From the NCBI GenBank assembly GCA_005881425.1, contig VBIC01000120.1, positions 7,739-40,132 on the forward strand: a stretch of 32,394 bases of DNA. The letters run 5' to 3'. Source of the stretch: Chloroflexota bacterium (GTDB taxonomy: Bacteria > Chloroflexota > Dormibacteria > CF-121). The stretch's first letter is position 1; each line of letters opens with the position of its first letter. Under the pieces are notes generated by a model. That model searched no databases, was not told where the DNA came from, and saw nothing but the letters and a program-made list of their open reading frames with translations. Below, one piece after another: positions 1 to 7,890 of this stretch. A program made the position numbers and the translations under genes.

Positions 1-1
1 C

Positions 2-247
2 GTCGTGCGCGGCATCCAGGAGCTGCGCAAGCGGTCCGGCTTCTCGGTCGACGACCGGATCGCGATCTTCTACCAGGGAGACGGACTCCCGGCGGAGGCG
101 CTGGAGCGGTGGCGCGATTACATCGCGGCCGAGACCCTGGCCGTGACCATGAGCCGCGAGCCGGCTCCCGCGGGTTCCTTCGAGAAGACCCTCGAGCTCG
201 ACGGCCACCCTCTGCGGGTCAGTGTGATGAAGGCCGCGCCCCGCTGA
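2..247 (+). CDS. ileS: Isoleucyl-tRNA synthetase, C-terminal end (partial)
   Basis: The reading frame is open at the window edge and ends at TGA 245-247, giving about 81 residues. It begins VVRGIQELRKRSGF followed by VDDRI, which matches the C-terminal region of bacterial IleS (the pattern R-x-x-Q-x-x-R-K-x-x-G-F-x-x-x-D-R-I), and then the small terminal domain. The enzyme charges tRNA-Ile in the cytoplasm. IleS directly followed by lspA is a widespread bacterial gene order, which supports both calls. No zinc-binding tail is seen. The catalytic part lies outside the window. Confidence 0.85.
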   Translation, partial: VVRGIQELRKRSGFSVDDRIAIFYQGDGLPAEALERWRDYIAAETLAVTMSREPAPAGSFEKTLELDGHPLRVSVMKAAPR

Positions 248-711
248 AGCTGCTGCCTCGTTACGCCGGGCTCGCGCTGGTGGCGGCACTTGTGATCGCC
301 GTCGACCGGGGCACCGAGGTCTACGTCGACCGGCGCTTCGGCGTCGGTTACGGTCCCCGCCAGGTGGTCGACCACCTCCTTTTCCTGACCGTGATCCGCA
401 ACCGCGGAGCCGCCTTCGGCCTCTTTCAGAACTTCACGGTCGGGCTGCTCCTCATCTCGGCAGTGGTCGTGGTCGGCATCCTCGTCTACTACGCGCGCGT
501 CCCCTCAGGCGACTGGCCGGCCCTGATCGGTTTCGCTCTGGTGGTCGGCGGCGCGATCGCCAACGCCTACGACCGGGGGGTGCAGGGCTCGGTGATCGAC
601 TTCATCCAGATCCCGCACTGGCCGGTCTTCAACGTGGCCGACTCCGCGATCACGGTGGGCGTGGCGCTGCTGCTGGTGGGCGCCTTCTGGCGCCGGCGAC
701 CGGCTCCATGA
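244..711 (+). CDS. lspA: Lipoprotein signal peptidase (signal peptidase II)
   Basis: This is a membrane aspartic protease that removes signal peptides from prolipoproteins after lipid attachment. The frame encodes four hydrophobic segments and both catalytic aspartates, Asp in NAYDR (about residue 110) and Asp in FNVADSA (about residue 133), plus the family motif NRGAAFG. The usual DQxTK at the end of helix 1 reads DRGTE. No ATG, GTG or TTG lies at the right place. The best start is CTG 244, which overlaps the ileS stop as CTGA and gives 155 residues with the first Asp at residue 21, close to the family layout. GTG 280 would cut into helix 1. Lipobox proteins encoded at 7.9-8.5 and 15.2-15.7 kb are natural substrates. 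Confidence 0.88.
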   Translation: MKLLPRYAGLALVAALVIAVDRGTEVYVDRRFGVGYGPRQVVDHLLFLTVIRNRGAAFGLFQNFTVGLLLISAVVVVGILVYYARVPSGDWPALIGFALVVGGAIANAYDRGVQGSVIDFIQIPHWPVFNVADSAITVGVALLLVGAFWRRRPAP

Positions 712-712
712 G

Positions 713-1552
713 ATGGCCCGGGAGCACACCGTCCAGGAGCCGGCCGCTCGACTCGACCAGTACCTGGCGCGGCTCGAGCCCTCGATCAGCCGGACCCGGG
801 TCCAGCGCCTGATCGTCGAGGGCCGGGTGCGCCTCAACGGGTCGGCGGCCCGTCCGGGCTCGCGGCTCAGGCCCGGCGACCGCCTGGCCTGGGAGGTGCC
901 TCCGCCGGTACCCTCGACGCTGCGGCCCGAGCCGATCGACCTCGCGGTCGTCTACGAGGACGCCGACCTCCTGGTGATCGACAAGCCGGCCGGCCTGGTC
1001 GTCCATCCGGGGCCTGGACACGGGACCGGCACGCTGGTCCACGCGCTCCTGGCGCGCGGGCCCGCCTGGTCCTCGGTCGGCGGAGAGGAACGCCCGGGGA
1101 TCGTCCACCGGCTGGACCGGGACACGTCCGGCCTGCTGGTGGTGGCCCGCAACGACGCCGCCCACCAGGGGCTCAGCCGCCAGTTGCAGGACCGGACCAT
1201 GCGCCGTTCCTATCGCGCCCTGGTCGTGGGCGAGGTACCGGACGCGGCCGCCCGGATCGAGGCGGCCGTGGGCCGCGATCCGCGCCACCGGCAGCGCATG
1301 GCGGTGCTGGCAGCGGGTCGTGAGGCGGTCAGCGAGTTCCACCGGCTGGAGATCGCGGGACGCCACAGCCTGCTCGAGGTCACGCTCGGCACCGGCCGCA
1401 CCCACCAGGTTCGGGTGCACCTGGCGTATATCGGGCATCCCATTCTGGGCGCCCCCGTCTACGGCCGGCGCTCGCCGCTGAGCTGGCACAGCCGCCCCCC
1501 GGCCGACTTCCAGGCGGCGTGGTCTGCGCTGGGCGGCTCTACAATTCCTTGA
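713..1552 (+). CDS. rluD: RluA-family 23S rRNA pseudouridine synthase
   Basis: It converts specific uridines of 23S rRNA to pseudouridine. An S4-like RNA-binding region (residues 10-60, with LDQYLARL and SRTRVQRLI) precedes the synthase domain, which carries the catalytic motif HRLDRDTSG (about residues 132-140, Asp 135) and GRTHQVRVHLA near residue 230. ATG 713 starts one base after the lspA stop. The end is odd: after VYGRR the usual RQ-LHA-L-F-HP block is absent and the sequence runs straight to a PADFQAAW tail, so about 20 residues seem to be missing. RluD versus RluB/C-like specificity within the RluA family cannot be settled here. Confidence 0.88.
   Translation: MAREHTVQEPAARLDQYLARLEPSISRTRVQRLIVEGRVRLNGSAARPGSRLRPGDRLAWEVPPPVPSTLRPEPIDLAVVYEDADLLVIDKPAGLVVHPGPGHGTGTLVHALLARGPAWSSVGGEERPGIVHRLDRDTSGLLVVARNDAAHQGLSRQLQDRTMRRSYRALVVGEVPDAAARIEAAVGRDPRHRQRMAVLAAGREAVSEFHRLEIAGRHSLLEVTLGTGRTHQVRVHLAYIGHPILGAPVYGRRSPLSWHSRPPADFQAAWSALGGSTIP
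1540..1545 (+). promoter_or_regulatory. -10-like TACAAT upstream of gmk
   Basis: TACAAT lies 9 bases before the gmk ATG (1555), inside the 3' end of rluD. Transcription from it would begin at or within a few bases of the start codon, so the mRNA would be close to leaderless. No good -35 hexamer is visible. The same arrangement recurs at other starts in the window. Confidence 0.45.
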
Positions 1553-1554
1553 AC

Positions 1555-2154
1555 ATGCCCGGCGGAGGCGGCGCAGGAACGCAGGGATTGCTGATCGTGA
1601 TCTCGGGTCCCAGCGGCGTGGGCAAGGACACGGTTCTCCGCCGGCTCTTCGAGCTGGCGCCCCACCTCGAGTACTCCGTCTCCTATACCACCCGGCCCCC
1701 GAGGCCGGACGAGATCGACGGCAGGAGCTATACCTTCGTCACCGAACCGGAGTTCCTGTCCCTGATCGCGCAGCGCGAGTTCCTGGAGTGGGCGAGAGTC
1801 TACGACCACTACTACGGCACCTCACGGCGACGGGTGGAGGAGGCGCTGCGGCGTGGTGACGACATCATCTTGAAGATCGACGTCCAGGGGGCGGGGTTCG
1901 TGCGCCGGCGCAAGCCGGACGCCCTCTCCATCTTCATCACCCCGCCCTCCACCGAGGAGCTCCTGAGCCGGCTGACCGGACGCAACACGGAGTCTGCCCA
2001 GGCGCTCGAGCTGCGCCAGCGGGAAGCGCTCGTGGAGCTGGGATTGGCCAAGGAGTACGAGCACGTAGTCTGCAACCGCGACGTGGACCAGTGCGCGCGC
2101 GAGATCCTCGAGCTGATCGGCCAGGAGCATGTCCGGCGGGGGGCTGAGGTATGA
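1555..2154 (+). CDS. gmk: Guanylate kinase
   Basis: It phosphorylates GMP to GDP with ATP. The P-loop GPSGVGKDT sits at residues 18-26, the GMP-binding segment SVSYTTRPPRPDE and the YYGTS and IDVQGA motifs follow, and the lid region has SRLTGRNTES. Length of 199 residues is normal. I chose ATG 1555 over the longer upstream start because the extra 12 residues overlap rluD and are not family-like, and because TACAAT lies just upstream. The stop overlaps the coaBC start as ATGA. In many bacteria rpoZ lies between gmk and coaBC; it is not here. Confidence 0.93.
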   Translation: MPGGGGAGTQGLLIVISGPSGVGKDTVLRRLFELAPHLEYSVSYTTRPPRPDEIDGRSYTFVTEPEFLSLIAQREFLEWARVYDHYYGTSRRRVEEALRRGDDIILKIDVQGAGFVRRRKPDALSIFITPPSTEELLSRLTGRNTESAQALELRQREALVELGLAKEYEHVVCNRDVDQCAREILELIGQEHVRRGAEV

Positions 2155-3365
2155 GCAGCTTCCTGCCTGGGCTCGACCTGCGCGAACGCCGGGTGGCGAT
2201 GGCGGTTTGCGGTGGGATCGCGGCCTACAAGGCGATCGACGTCCTGCGTATCCTCACCGAGGCCGGTGCCGAGGTCCGGGTGTCGATGACCCCCGAGGCG
2301 CAGCGATTCATCCGGCCGCTCACCTTCGAAGCACTCTCCGACCAACCTGTCTTGAGCGACTGGCTCGAACCCGGGGCAGGCGGAGAGGCACACATCCGGC
2401 TCTCCGAGTGGGCTGAGATCCTGCTCATCGTGCCCGCGACCGCCAACACGATCGCCAAGCTGGCGCTCGGGCTGGCCGATGAGATCGTCTCCGGCACGGC
2501 GCTCGCCACCCGCGCGCCGCTCCTGCTGGCCCCGGCCATGAACGACGTCATGCTGGTTCACCCCAGGACCGAGGAGCACCTGACGACGCTGCGGGAAAGA
2601 GGCGCCTGCGTGGTCGCCCCGGCGGTGGGCAGGCTGGCCTCGGGCAAAGTGGGAGCGGGCCGGCTGGCCGCGCCGGAGCGGATCGTCGCCGCGGCCGAGG
2701 CGGTGCTCCAGGGTCGCCGGCGGCTGGAGGGCTGGCGCGTGGTGATCACGGCGGGTGGGACGCGTGAGGCGATCGACCCTGTGCGCTACCTGGGCAACTT
2801 CTCGAGCGGGAAGATGGGACGGGCGCTGGCCCAGGTGGCCGAAGCCCGCGGAGCGCAGGTGACCCTGATCACCACCCTACCCACCGGGCTCGAGGGGCTG
2901 AACGAGATCGCGGTCGGCAGCGCCCAGGAGATGCTGGCCGCCCTGGAGCAGCCGGCGCGGGAAGCCGATGCGGTCCTGATGGCCGCGGCGGTGGCGGACT
3001 ACCGGGCGGCCGAGGTCGCCCCGGCGAAGATCAAGCGACGCCAGGAGCGACTGGAGCTGGGGCTGGTGCCCACCGCCGACCTGCTGGCCGGGCTCAGGCT
3101 CCGCCCCGGGGCGCTCAAGGTGGGCTTCGCCGCCGAGACCGAGGATCTCATCGAACGGGCCAGAGAGAAGCTCCGCGTCAAGCGCCTGGACCTGATCGTG
3201 GCCAACCCGGTCGGCCTGGACGGCCAGGGACTGGGGAGCGACTTCAACGCCGCGACCATCCTGGACGCGCACCGGGTGATCGCGGAGATCCCGCGGCGAT
3301 CCAAGTGGGAGGTCGCGCAGCGGATCTGGGATGCGGTCGAGGCCGCCAGAGCTGGCAGTCGGTAA
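2151..3365 (+). CDS. coaBC: Bifunctional phosphopantothenoylcysteine decarboxylase / phosphopantothenate-cysteine ligase
   Basis: It catalyses two consecutive steps of coenzyme A synthesis. The N-terminal flavoprotein CoaC half (about residues 1-180) shows GGIAAYKAID, the active-site His 81 in EAHIRLSEW and the PAMN motif at 128-131. The position that is Cys in E. coli Dfp (ACG) is Ser here (LASG). The CoaB half (about 195-400) shows ITAGGTREAIDPVRYLGN, SSGKMG, AAAVADYR, KIKR and the final SDFNAA. ATG 2151 overlaps the gmk stop by four bases, implying translational coupling. 404 residues is the usual length. Confidence 0.93.
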   Translation: MSSFLPGLDLRERRVAMAVCGGIAAYKAIDVLRILTEAGAEVRVSMTPEAQRFIRPLTFEALSDQPVLSDWLEPGAGGEAHIRLSEWAEILLIVPATANTIAKLALGLADEIVSGTALATRAPLLLAPAMNDVMLVHPRTEEHLTTLRERGACVVAPAVGRLASGKVGAGRLAAPERIVAAAEAVLQGRRRLEGWRVVITAGGTREAIDPVRYLGNFSSGKMGRALAQVAEARGAQVTLITTLPTGLEGLNEIAVGSAQEMLAALEQPAREADAVLMAAAVADYRAAEVAPAKIKRRQERLELGLVPTADLLAGLRLRPGALKVGFAAETEDLIERAREKLRVKRLDLIVANPVGLDGQGLGSDFNAATILDAHRVIAEIPRRSKWEVAQRIWDAVEAARAGSR

Positions 3366-5391
3366 CAGGGTCGATGCGGCCCCGGCTCAGGCCACGCGCT
3401 CCATCGCGCAGGTGGTGGTCGACGCCCGGGTGGGCAGCAGCTCGGGCCTCTTCGATTACCTGGTGCCCGAGCCGCTGCAGGGAATGGTCCAGGTCGGCCA
3501 GCGGGTCCGGGTGCCGTTCGGGAAACGACTGGTGTCCGGCTTCGTCTACGCCCTGACCGAGGCGCCGGCGGTGCTCGATCCCCGACCGATCGAAAGCCTG
3601 ATCGACGCCGAGCCTCTGCTGCCGCCGGGCGTGCTCCGGCTGGCGGCCTTCGTCGCCGATCACTACGCCGCCCCGCTCGACGAGGTGATCCGGGCCATCG
3701 TGCCGCCCCGCGTCAGGGCGGTGACGGCCCGTCCTCCCAGGAGCCGGGCGCGGCGCAGCCGGATCCTGGCCCGGGCCGGCGCGGGCGAAGCCGTGGCGGC
3801 TCCACTGCTGGAGCCGGCCCAGCGCGCCGCAGTCGAGCGCATCAGCATCGCGGTGGCCCGCCAGGAGGCCGAGACCTTCCTGCTCCACGGCGTCACCGCC
3901 AGCGGCAAGACCGAGGTCTACCTGGCGGTGCTGGAGGCAGTGCTCCGCACCGGCGGTCAGGCGCTCGTGCTGGTGCCCGAGATCGCCCTCACGCCACAGG
4001 CCGTCGGCCGCTTCGCGGCCCGGTTCCCCGGCCGCCTGGCCGTCCTGCACAGCAGCCTTACCGAAGCCGAGCGCGCCGTCGAGTGGTGGCGCATCCGCCG
4101 GGGCGAGGCAGACGTCGTGATCGGGCCGCGGGCCGCGGTCTTCGCGCCCATCCCGAGGCTGCGTCTGATCGCCATCGACGAGGAGGAGGCATCTGCCTTC
4201 AAGCAGGACCGCATGCCCCGCTATCACGCGCCGACCGTGGCCCGCCGGCTGGCTCAGGACGCCCAGGCCGTTCTGGTGCTGGGCAGCGCGACTCCGAGCG
4301 TGGTCGCCTACGCTCGGGCGCTGGGCGGGCAGGATCGGCTGCTGGAGCTGCCCCACCGGGTGAAGGCGCTGGCCCTGCCGCCGGTGGAGGTGGTGGACAT
4401 GCGGGCCGAGCTCAGGGCTGCGCACTACAGTCCCCTGAGCCGGCCGCTCCAGCAGGCCCTGGGCAGGACGCTGCAGGCGGGAGGCCAGAGCATCCTCTTC
4501 CTGAACCGGCGCGGGCTGGCGACCTTCGTCATCTGTCGCGACTGCGGCGCCGTCCGCCAGTGCGCCCACTGCAGCGTCGCCCTCGTCCACCACGCCGGCC
4601 TGGCGCGGCTTCAATGCCATTACTGCGGCGCGAGCGAACCGGTGCCGGTCCGCTGTCCCGCCTGCCGCAGCCGCGCCATCAAGTCCTTCGGCATCGGCAC
4701 CGAACGGGTCGAGCAGGAGGTGCGGACGCTGTTTCCTGCCGCCCGCGTCCTGCGCCTGGATCGGGATGCGGTCAGGGGACGCGATGCGGCCGACCTGATC
4801 TTCGAACAGATGCTGCGGGGTGAGGGCGACGTCCTGGTCGGAACCCAGCTGGTGGCCAAGGGTCTCGACCTTCCCGGGGTGATGACGGTCGGCGTGGTCA
4901 ACGCCGACACCAGCCTGCACTTCCCCGACTACCGCTCCTCGGAGCGGACGTTCAGCCTGCTGACCCAGGTCGCCGGCCGCGCCGGCCGCGGCACCCGTCC
5001 CGCTGAGGTCTACGTGCAGACCTATACCCCTGACCACCCCGCGGTGCGCCACGCGAAATACCACGACTATCGCGGCTTCTTCCGCGAGGAACTGGCGCTG
5101 CGGCAGGCCTACCGGTTCCCGCCCTTTGCCGAGCTCATCCTGGCGACATACGCACATCGCGACGAGGCCCGCGCGCTGGGCGAAGCGCGGGGGTACGTCG
5201 AACAGCTGTCTGCTACAATCGGGCTGCGCAAACTGGACGACATCGAGGTCCTCGGTCCCTCCGCTGCGTTCGTCTACCGGCTGAGGGATGAGTACCGGGT
5301 CGAGGTGACGATCCGGGGGGTGGCGCTCCACCGAATCACGGATCGGCTTCCTCGCGGACGCGGATGGACGATCGACGTCGACCCTATGTAG
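3331..5391 (+). CDS. priA: Primosomal replication-restart helicase PriA
   Basis: It reloads the replicative helicase at stalled forks. Seen in order: the 3'-end binding domain (FDYLVPE, RVRVPFG, about residues 25-80), Walker A in GVTASGKTE (about 187-195), the Walker B region IDEEEASAFKQD (about 281-292), eight zinc-binding cysteines in four CxxC pairs (about 400-450), and helicase motifs GTQLVAKGLD and QVAGRAGRG. The Walker B box is DEEE where PriA normally has DEEH. Only a short Arg-rich linker replaces most of the winged-helix region between the 3' binding domain and the helicase core. ATG 3331 overlaps coaBC by 35 bases; GTG 3412 is the next option but trims the N-terminal domain. Confidence 0.9.
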   Translation: MRSRPPELAVGNRVDAAPAQATRSIAQVVVDARVGSSSGLFDYLVPEPLQGMVQVGQRVRVPFGKRLVSGFVYALTEAPAVLDPRPIESLIDAEPLLPPGVLRLAAFVADHYAAPLDEVIRAIVPPRVRAVTARPPRSRARRSRILARAGAGEAVAAPLLEPAQRAAVERISIAVARQEAETFLLHGVTASGKTEVYLAVLEAVLRTGGQALVLVPEIALTPQAVGRFAARFPGRLAVLHSSLTEAERAVEWWRIRRGEADVVIGPRAAVFAPIPRLRLIAIDEEEASAFKQDRMPRYHAPTVARRLAQDAQAVLVLGSATPSVVAYARALGGQDRLLELPHRVKALALPPVEVVDMRAELRAAHYSPLSRPLQQALGRTLQAGGQSILFLNRRGLATFVICRDCGAVRQCAHCSVALVHHAGLARLQCHYCGASEPVPVRCPACRSRAIKSFGIGTERVEQEVRTLFPAARVLRLDRDAVRGRDAADLIFEQMLRGEGDVLVGTQLVAKGLDLPGVMTVGVVNADTSLHFPDYRSSERTFSLLTQVAGRAGRGTRPAEVYVQTYTPDHPAVRHAKYHDYRGFFREELALRQAYRFPPFAELILATYAHRDEARALGEARGYVEQLSATIGLRKLDDIEVLGPSAAFVYRLRDEYRVEVTIRGVALHRITDRLPRGRGWTIDVDPM

Positions 5392-5404
5392 GAGAATCGC
5401 AGGC
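5392..5404 (+). promoter_or_regulatory. Ribosome binding site of def
   Basis: GGAG directly follows the priA stop and lies 9 bases before GTG 5405. It supports this GTG as the def start. Confidence 0.5.
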
Positions 5405-5908
5405 GTGGCGGTCTTACCGATCCTGACCCAGGAGGCTCCCATCCTTCGCCAGAGGGCGAAGCGGGTGCCCCGCGTCGACGACAGCATTCGCAAGCTGATC
5501 GACGACATGGTGGACACCATGGTGGCGGCGCCCGGGGTCGGCCTGGCGGCTCCCCAGGTCGGAGTCGGGCTGCGGGTGGCGGTGATCAAGACCGATCAGA
5601 ACCTGCACACTCTGGTCAACCCGGAGATGGTCAAGGCGGAGGGCGAGCAGATCGGGATGGAGGGATGCCTTTCGGTCCCGGGCTACGTCGGCGAGGTCAA
5701 GCGTGCGCTCCGCGTCGTCGCCCGGGGCCTGAACCGCAACGGCCGGCCGGTGCGGGTCAAGGGCGATGGACTCCTCGCCCGCGCCATCCAGCACGAGATC
5801 GACCACCTCGACGGCATCCTCTTCACCGACCGCCTGACCAGCCTGGGGACGCTGCGCAAGGTGGAGCTGGAAGAGGAGGAGCAGAAGGCCGAGCTCGTCG
5901 GGGCCTAG
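5405..5908 (+). CDS. def: Peptide deformylase
   Basis: A metalloenzyme that removes the formyl group from the initiator methionine of new proteins. All three family motifs are present: GVGLAAPQ (residues 44-51), EGCLS with metal-ligand Cys 88, and HEIDH with the other ligands His 130 and His 134 and catalytic Glu 131. The C-terminus is an acidic helix rich in Glu. At 167 residues it is typical. It sits next to fmt, whose product adds the group this enzyme later removes. Confidence 0.95.
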   Translation: MAVLPILTQEAPILRQRAKRVPRVDDSIRKLIDDMVDTMVAAPGVGLAAPQVGVGLRVAVIKTDQNLHTLVNPEMVKAEGEQIGMEGCLSVPGYVGEVKRALRVVARGLNRNGRPVRVKGDGLLARAIQHEIDHLDGILFTDRLTSLGTLRKVELEEEEQKAELVGA

Positions 5909-5924
5909 GCCGGCCTGCGGCCCC

Positions 5925-6806
5925 GTGAGGCTGGTATTCGCTGGGACGGGCGCCTTCTCGGTCCCCACCCTGCGCCGGCTGCATGAGTCCGGGCATGAGC
6001 TGGCCCTGGTCGTGACCCAGCCGGATCGCCCGGCGGGCCGCGGGCTGCGGCTGCGGTCCTCGCCGGTCAAGGAGGCCGCGTTGGGACTGGCCCTGGACCT
6101 CTTCCAGCCGTCGCGGGTTCGCGACCAGGACGCGATGGAGCGGATCCAGGCCGCCCGGCCCGCCGCGCTGGTGGTCGCCGCCTACGGTCAGATCCTGCCC
6201 ATCGACCTTCTCACCCTCGCGCCGCTGGGAGCGATCAACGTGCACGCTTCCCTGCTGCCCCGCCATCGGGGGCCCGCTCCCATCCCATGGACCATCCTCC
6301 TTGGCGACAGCCGCGCCGGAGTGAGCATCATGAAGATGGACGCCGGCGTCGATACCGGTCCCCTCCTGAAGCAGGAGTCCGTCGCGCTCCAGGGCGACGA
6401 GACCGCCCCCTGGCTGGAGAGCAGGCTGGCGGCCCTGGGCGCCGACCTCCTCCTCTCCACCCTGGACGAGCTGGCTCACGGATCCACCCGGCCGGAGCCG
6501 CAGCCGCAGCCCGCGACCGGAGCCACCTATGCCCGCCGTCTTTCAGCGGCGGATGGCGACCTCGACCAGGACCTGGCCGCGGCCGAAATCGACCGTCGGG
6601 TCCGGGCTCTCAGCGGCGAGCCGGGCTGCTGGATCACGCTGGGCAAGGCCCGGGTGAAGGTGCTGGAGGGCTCGCTCTCGAGCGCTCCGCAGGGCGCTCC
6701 AGGCCAGGCCCTTCACACCCGCGACGGTACCTACCTGATCCGGACCGTCCAGCCGCCGGGCGGCCGGCCGATGCCAGTCGAGGACTACCTGCGGGGAAGG
6801 CGATGA
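5925..6806 (+). CDS. fmt: Methionyl-tRNA formyltransferase
   Basis: It formylates Met-tRNA(fMet) using 10-formyl-tetrahydrofolate. The formyltransferase domain (residues 1-205) has FAGTGAFSVPTL, the folate-binding signature NVHASLLPRHRG with Asn 105 and His 107, and catalytic Asp 143 in GVDTGP. A C-terminal tRNA-binding domain follows and ends in TVQPPGGRPM. That domain looks about ten residues short between RDGTYLI and RTVQPP, where family members usually have a glycine-rich strand. Start is GTG 5925, 16 bases after def; the stop overlaps smpB as ATGA. Confidence 0.93.
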   Translation: MRLVFAGTGAFSVPTLRRLHESGHELALVVTQPDRPAGRGLRLRSSPVKEAALGLALDLFQPSRVRDQDAMERIQAARPAALVVAAYGQILPIDLLTLAPLGAINVHASLLPRHRGPAPIPWTILLGDSRAGVSIMKMDAGVDTGPLLKQESVALQGDETAPWLESRLAALGADLLLSTLDELAHGSTRPEPQPQPATGATYARRLSAADGDLDQDLAAAEIDRRVRALSGEPGCWITLGKARVKVLEGSLSSAPQGAPGQALHTRDGTYLIRTVQPPGGRPMPVEDYLRGRR

Positions 6807-7273
6807 GCCCACGCAAGCAGGACCGGGACACGGTCATCGCCAGCAACCGCGCCGCCTACCACAACTATTTCATCCTGGAGACCGTGGAGGCGGGCATGGC
6901 TCTGCGCGGCACCGAGATCAAGTCCTTGCGCGACGGTGGGGCCAACCTTCGTGAGGGCTTCATCCGGATCAGCGACGGCGAGGCCTTCCTGGTCAACGTC
7001 CACATCAGCCCTTACGAGCAGGGGACCGTCTTCAACCACGAGCCGCGCCGGGAGCGCAAGCTCCTGCTTCACCGGGCGGAGATCATCGCCCTGGGGACGA
7101 CCATCAAGCAGAAAGGGCTGACCCTGGTCCCACTGCGAATGTACTGGAAGGGCAACCGGGCCAAGCTCGAGATCGGGCTGGCCAAGGGGAAGCGCCTCCA
7201 CGACAAGCGGGAGGCGATCAGCGCCCGCGAAGCCCAGCGGGAGATGGATCGGGCCCGTATGCGCAACGCATAG
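6803..7273 (+). CDS. smpB: SsrA-binding protein
   Basis: It binds tmRNA and delivers it to stalled ribosomes during trans-translation. The 156-residue sequence is complete: N-terminal NRAAYHNYFILE, GTEIKSLRDG, NHEPRRERKLLLH, the KGLTLVPL strand, LAKGK, and a basic C-terminal tail DKREAISAREAQRE that enters the ribosomal mRNA channel. ATG 6803 overlaps the fmt stop by four bases. Its RNA partner gene ssrA begins about 47 bases downstream. Confidence 0.95.
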   Translation: MSPRKQDRDTVIASNRAAYHNYFILETVEAGMALRGTEIKSLRDGGANLREGFIRISDGEAFLVNVHISPYEQGTVFNHEPRRERKLLLHRAEIIALGTTIKQKGLTLVPLRMYWKGNRAKLEIGLAKGKRLHDKREAISAREAQREMDRARMRNA

Positions 7274-7319
7274 TCGGGGCGATCGCGGGGGAGAATCAAA
7301 GGGACTCCGGCTGCCTGGC

Positions 7320-7691
7320 GGGGGACCCAGGTCTCGACGGGGTAGTGGACTGCAAGATGGCGGGCCGTGTCGCCGAGCACGTAAAAGCGGCAAGGCTATA
7401 AACGCCAACAATCGCGAACTGGCCCTCGCTGCGTAAGTAGCGAAGCCAAACCGGGGCTAGACCCCGGCGCCGATCCGCTCCGCGTCAGCAGGAACGGAAA
7501 CCGGCGTTAAAGCTCGCTGACTCGCTCCCGGCGGGCGTCGCGGCCGCCGGGCGGACTCTCTACCGCGACTGGCCTTGACGGATCCGGTCCCACGGGAGCC
7601 CTCAAGGCGAGATCGAGAACCGGGACTACGCTCGTAGAGATCTTGCGGAACGCTGCTTCGGACGCGAGTTCGATTCTCGCCGCCTCCACCA
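7320..7691 (+). ncRNA. ssrA: Transfer-messenger RNA (tmRNA)
   Basis: The 5' end GGGGGACC with CTCGACGGGG and the 3' end with a T-arm (GCGAG-TTCGATT-CTCGC) followed by CGCCTCC-ACCA form the tRNA-like domain. The third acceptor pair is G.U, the alanine identity element; the last two positions of the seven-pair stem as I draw it do not pair, so the 5' end may be off by a base or two. The internal message lies at 7404-7436 and is followed by a pseudoknot-rich region. Immediate position after smpB is the common arrangement. About 372 nt, a normal length. Confidence 0.93.
7404..7436 (+). other. tmRNA proteolysis-tag reading frame
   Basis: Starting at GCC 7404 the frame encodes ANNRELALAA and ends TAA 7434-7436. 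The ALAA ending is the standard degron recognised by ClpXP-type proteases. The resume codon is inferred from the usual alanine start; AAC one codon upstream is a less likely alternative. Confidence 0.85.
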
Positions 7692-7716
7692 GTCGGCCGC
7701 AGTCAAGCGGCCGACT
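7691..7716 (+). terminator. Hairpin immediately after tmRNA
   Basis: A perfect 10-bp inverted repeat (AGTCGGCCGC and its complement) with a 6-base loop AGTCAA begins at the last base of the tmRNA CCA end. It lacks a T tract, so intrinsic termination is not certain; it could equally mark the 3' processing boundary. Confidence 0.55.
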
Positions 7717-7728
7717 GGCCGAACTTAC

Positions 7729-7862
7729 GCGCGCCATGGCGCCTCCGGGGCTCCGCGGGGCGCTCGCAGCGAAATTTGACGCAGCTCGCTTGCCTTGCGC
7801 CTCGCCCCTATGGCGCCGGCGCTTCACGCGCGAAAGCGCGCCCCCTGGCCTTCGGCCGGGGG
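7729..7862 (+). repeat. GC-rich intergenic repeat, copy 1
   Basis: This stretch shares blocks with the reverse complement of 15738-15866: the palindrome GCGCCATGGCGC (7731-7742), then GGCTCCGCGG, GCGCCTCGCC, GCCGGCGCT and ACGCGCGAA, in the same order and at similar spacing. It ends in a hairpin at 7841-7862 (CCCCC and GGCC pairing with GGCC and GGGGG, one bulged T). It lies between the convergent ssrA and lipoprotein genes. Confidence 0.55.
7841..7862 (-). terminator. Possible terminator of the lipoprotein operon
   Basis: A strong GC hairpin (9 pairs, TTC loop, one bulge) lies about 28 bases past the stop of the minus-strand lipoprotein gene. There is no clear T tract on either side. It is also the end of intergenic repeat copy 1. 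Confidence 0.35.
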
Positions 7863-7890
7863 ACCCCGACTCCAAGCTGGCGGGCGAGCC

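Noticed and set aside
3244-5589. 781-codon minus-strand open frame
   Set aside because: It lies antisense to priA and def, which have full family motifs. Long open antisense frames are expected at this GC content.
7291-7296. GAGAAT as the promoter -10 of ssrA
   Set aside because: It is 24 bases from the mature 5' end, has no T at the first position and no -35, so support is too weak.
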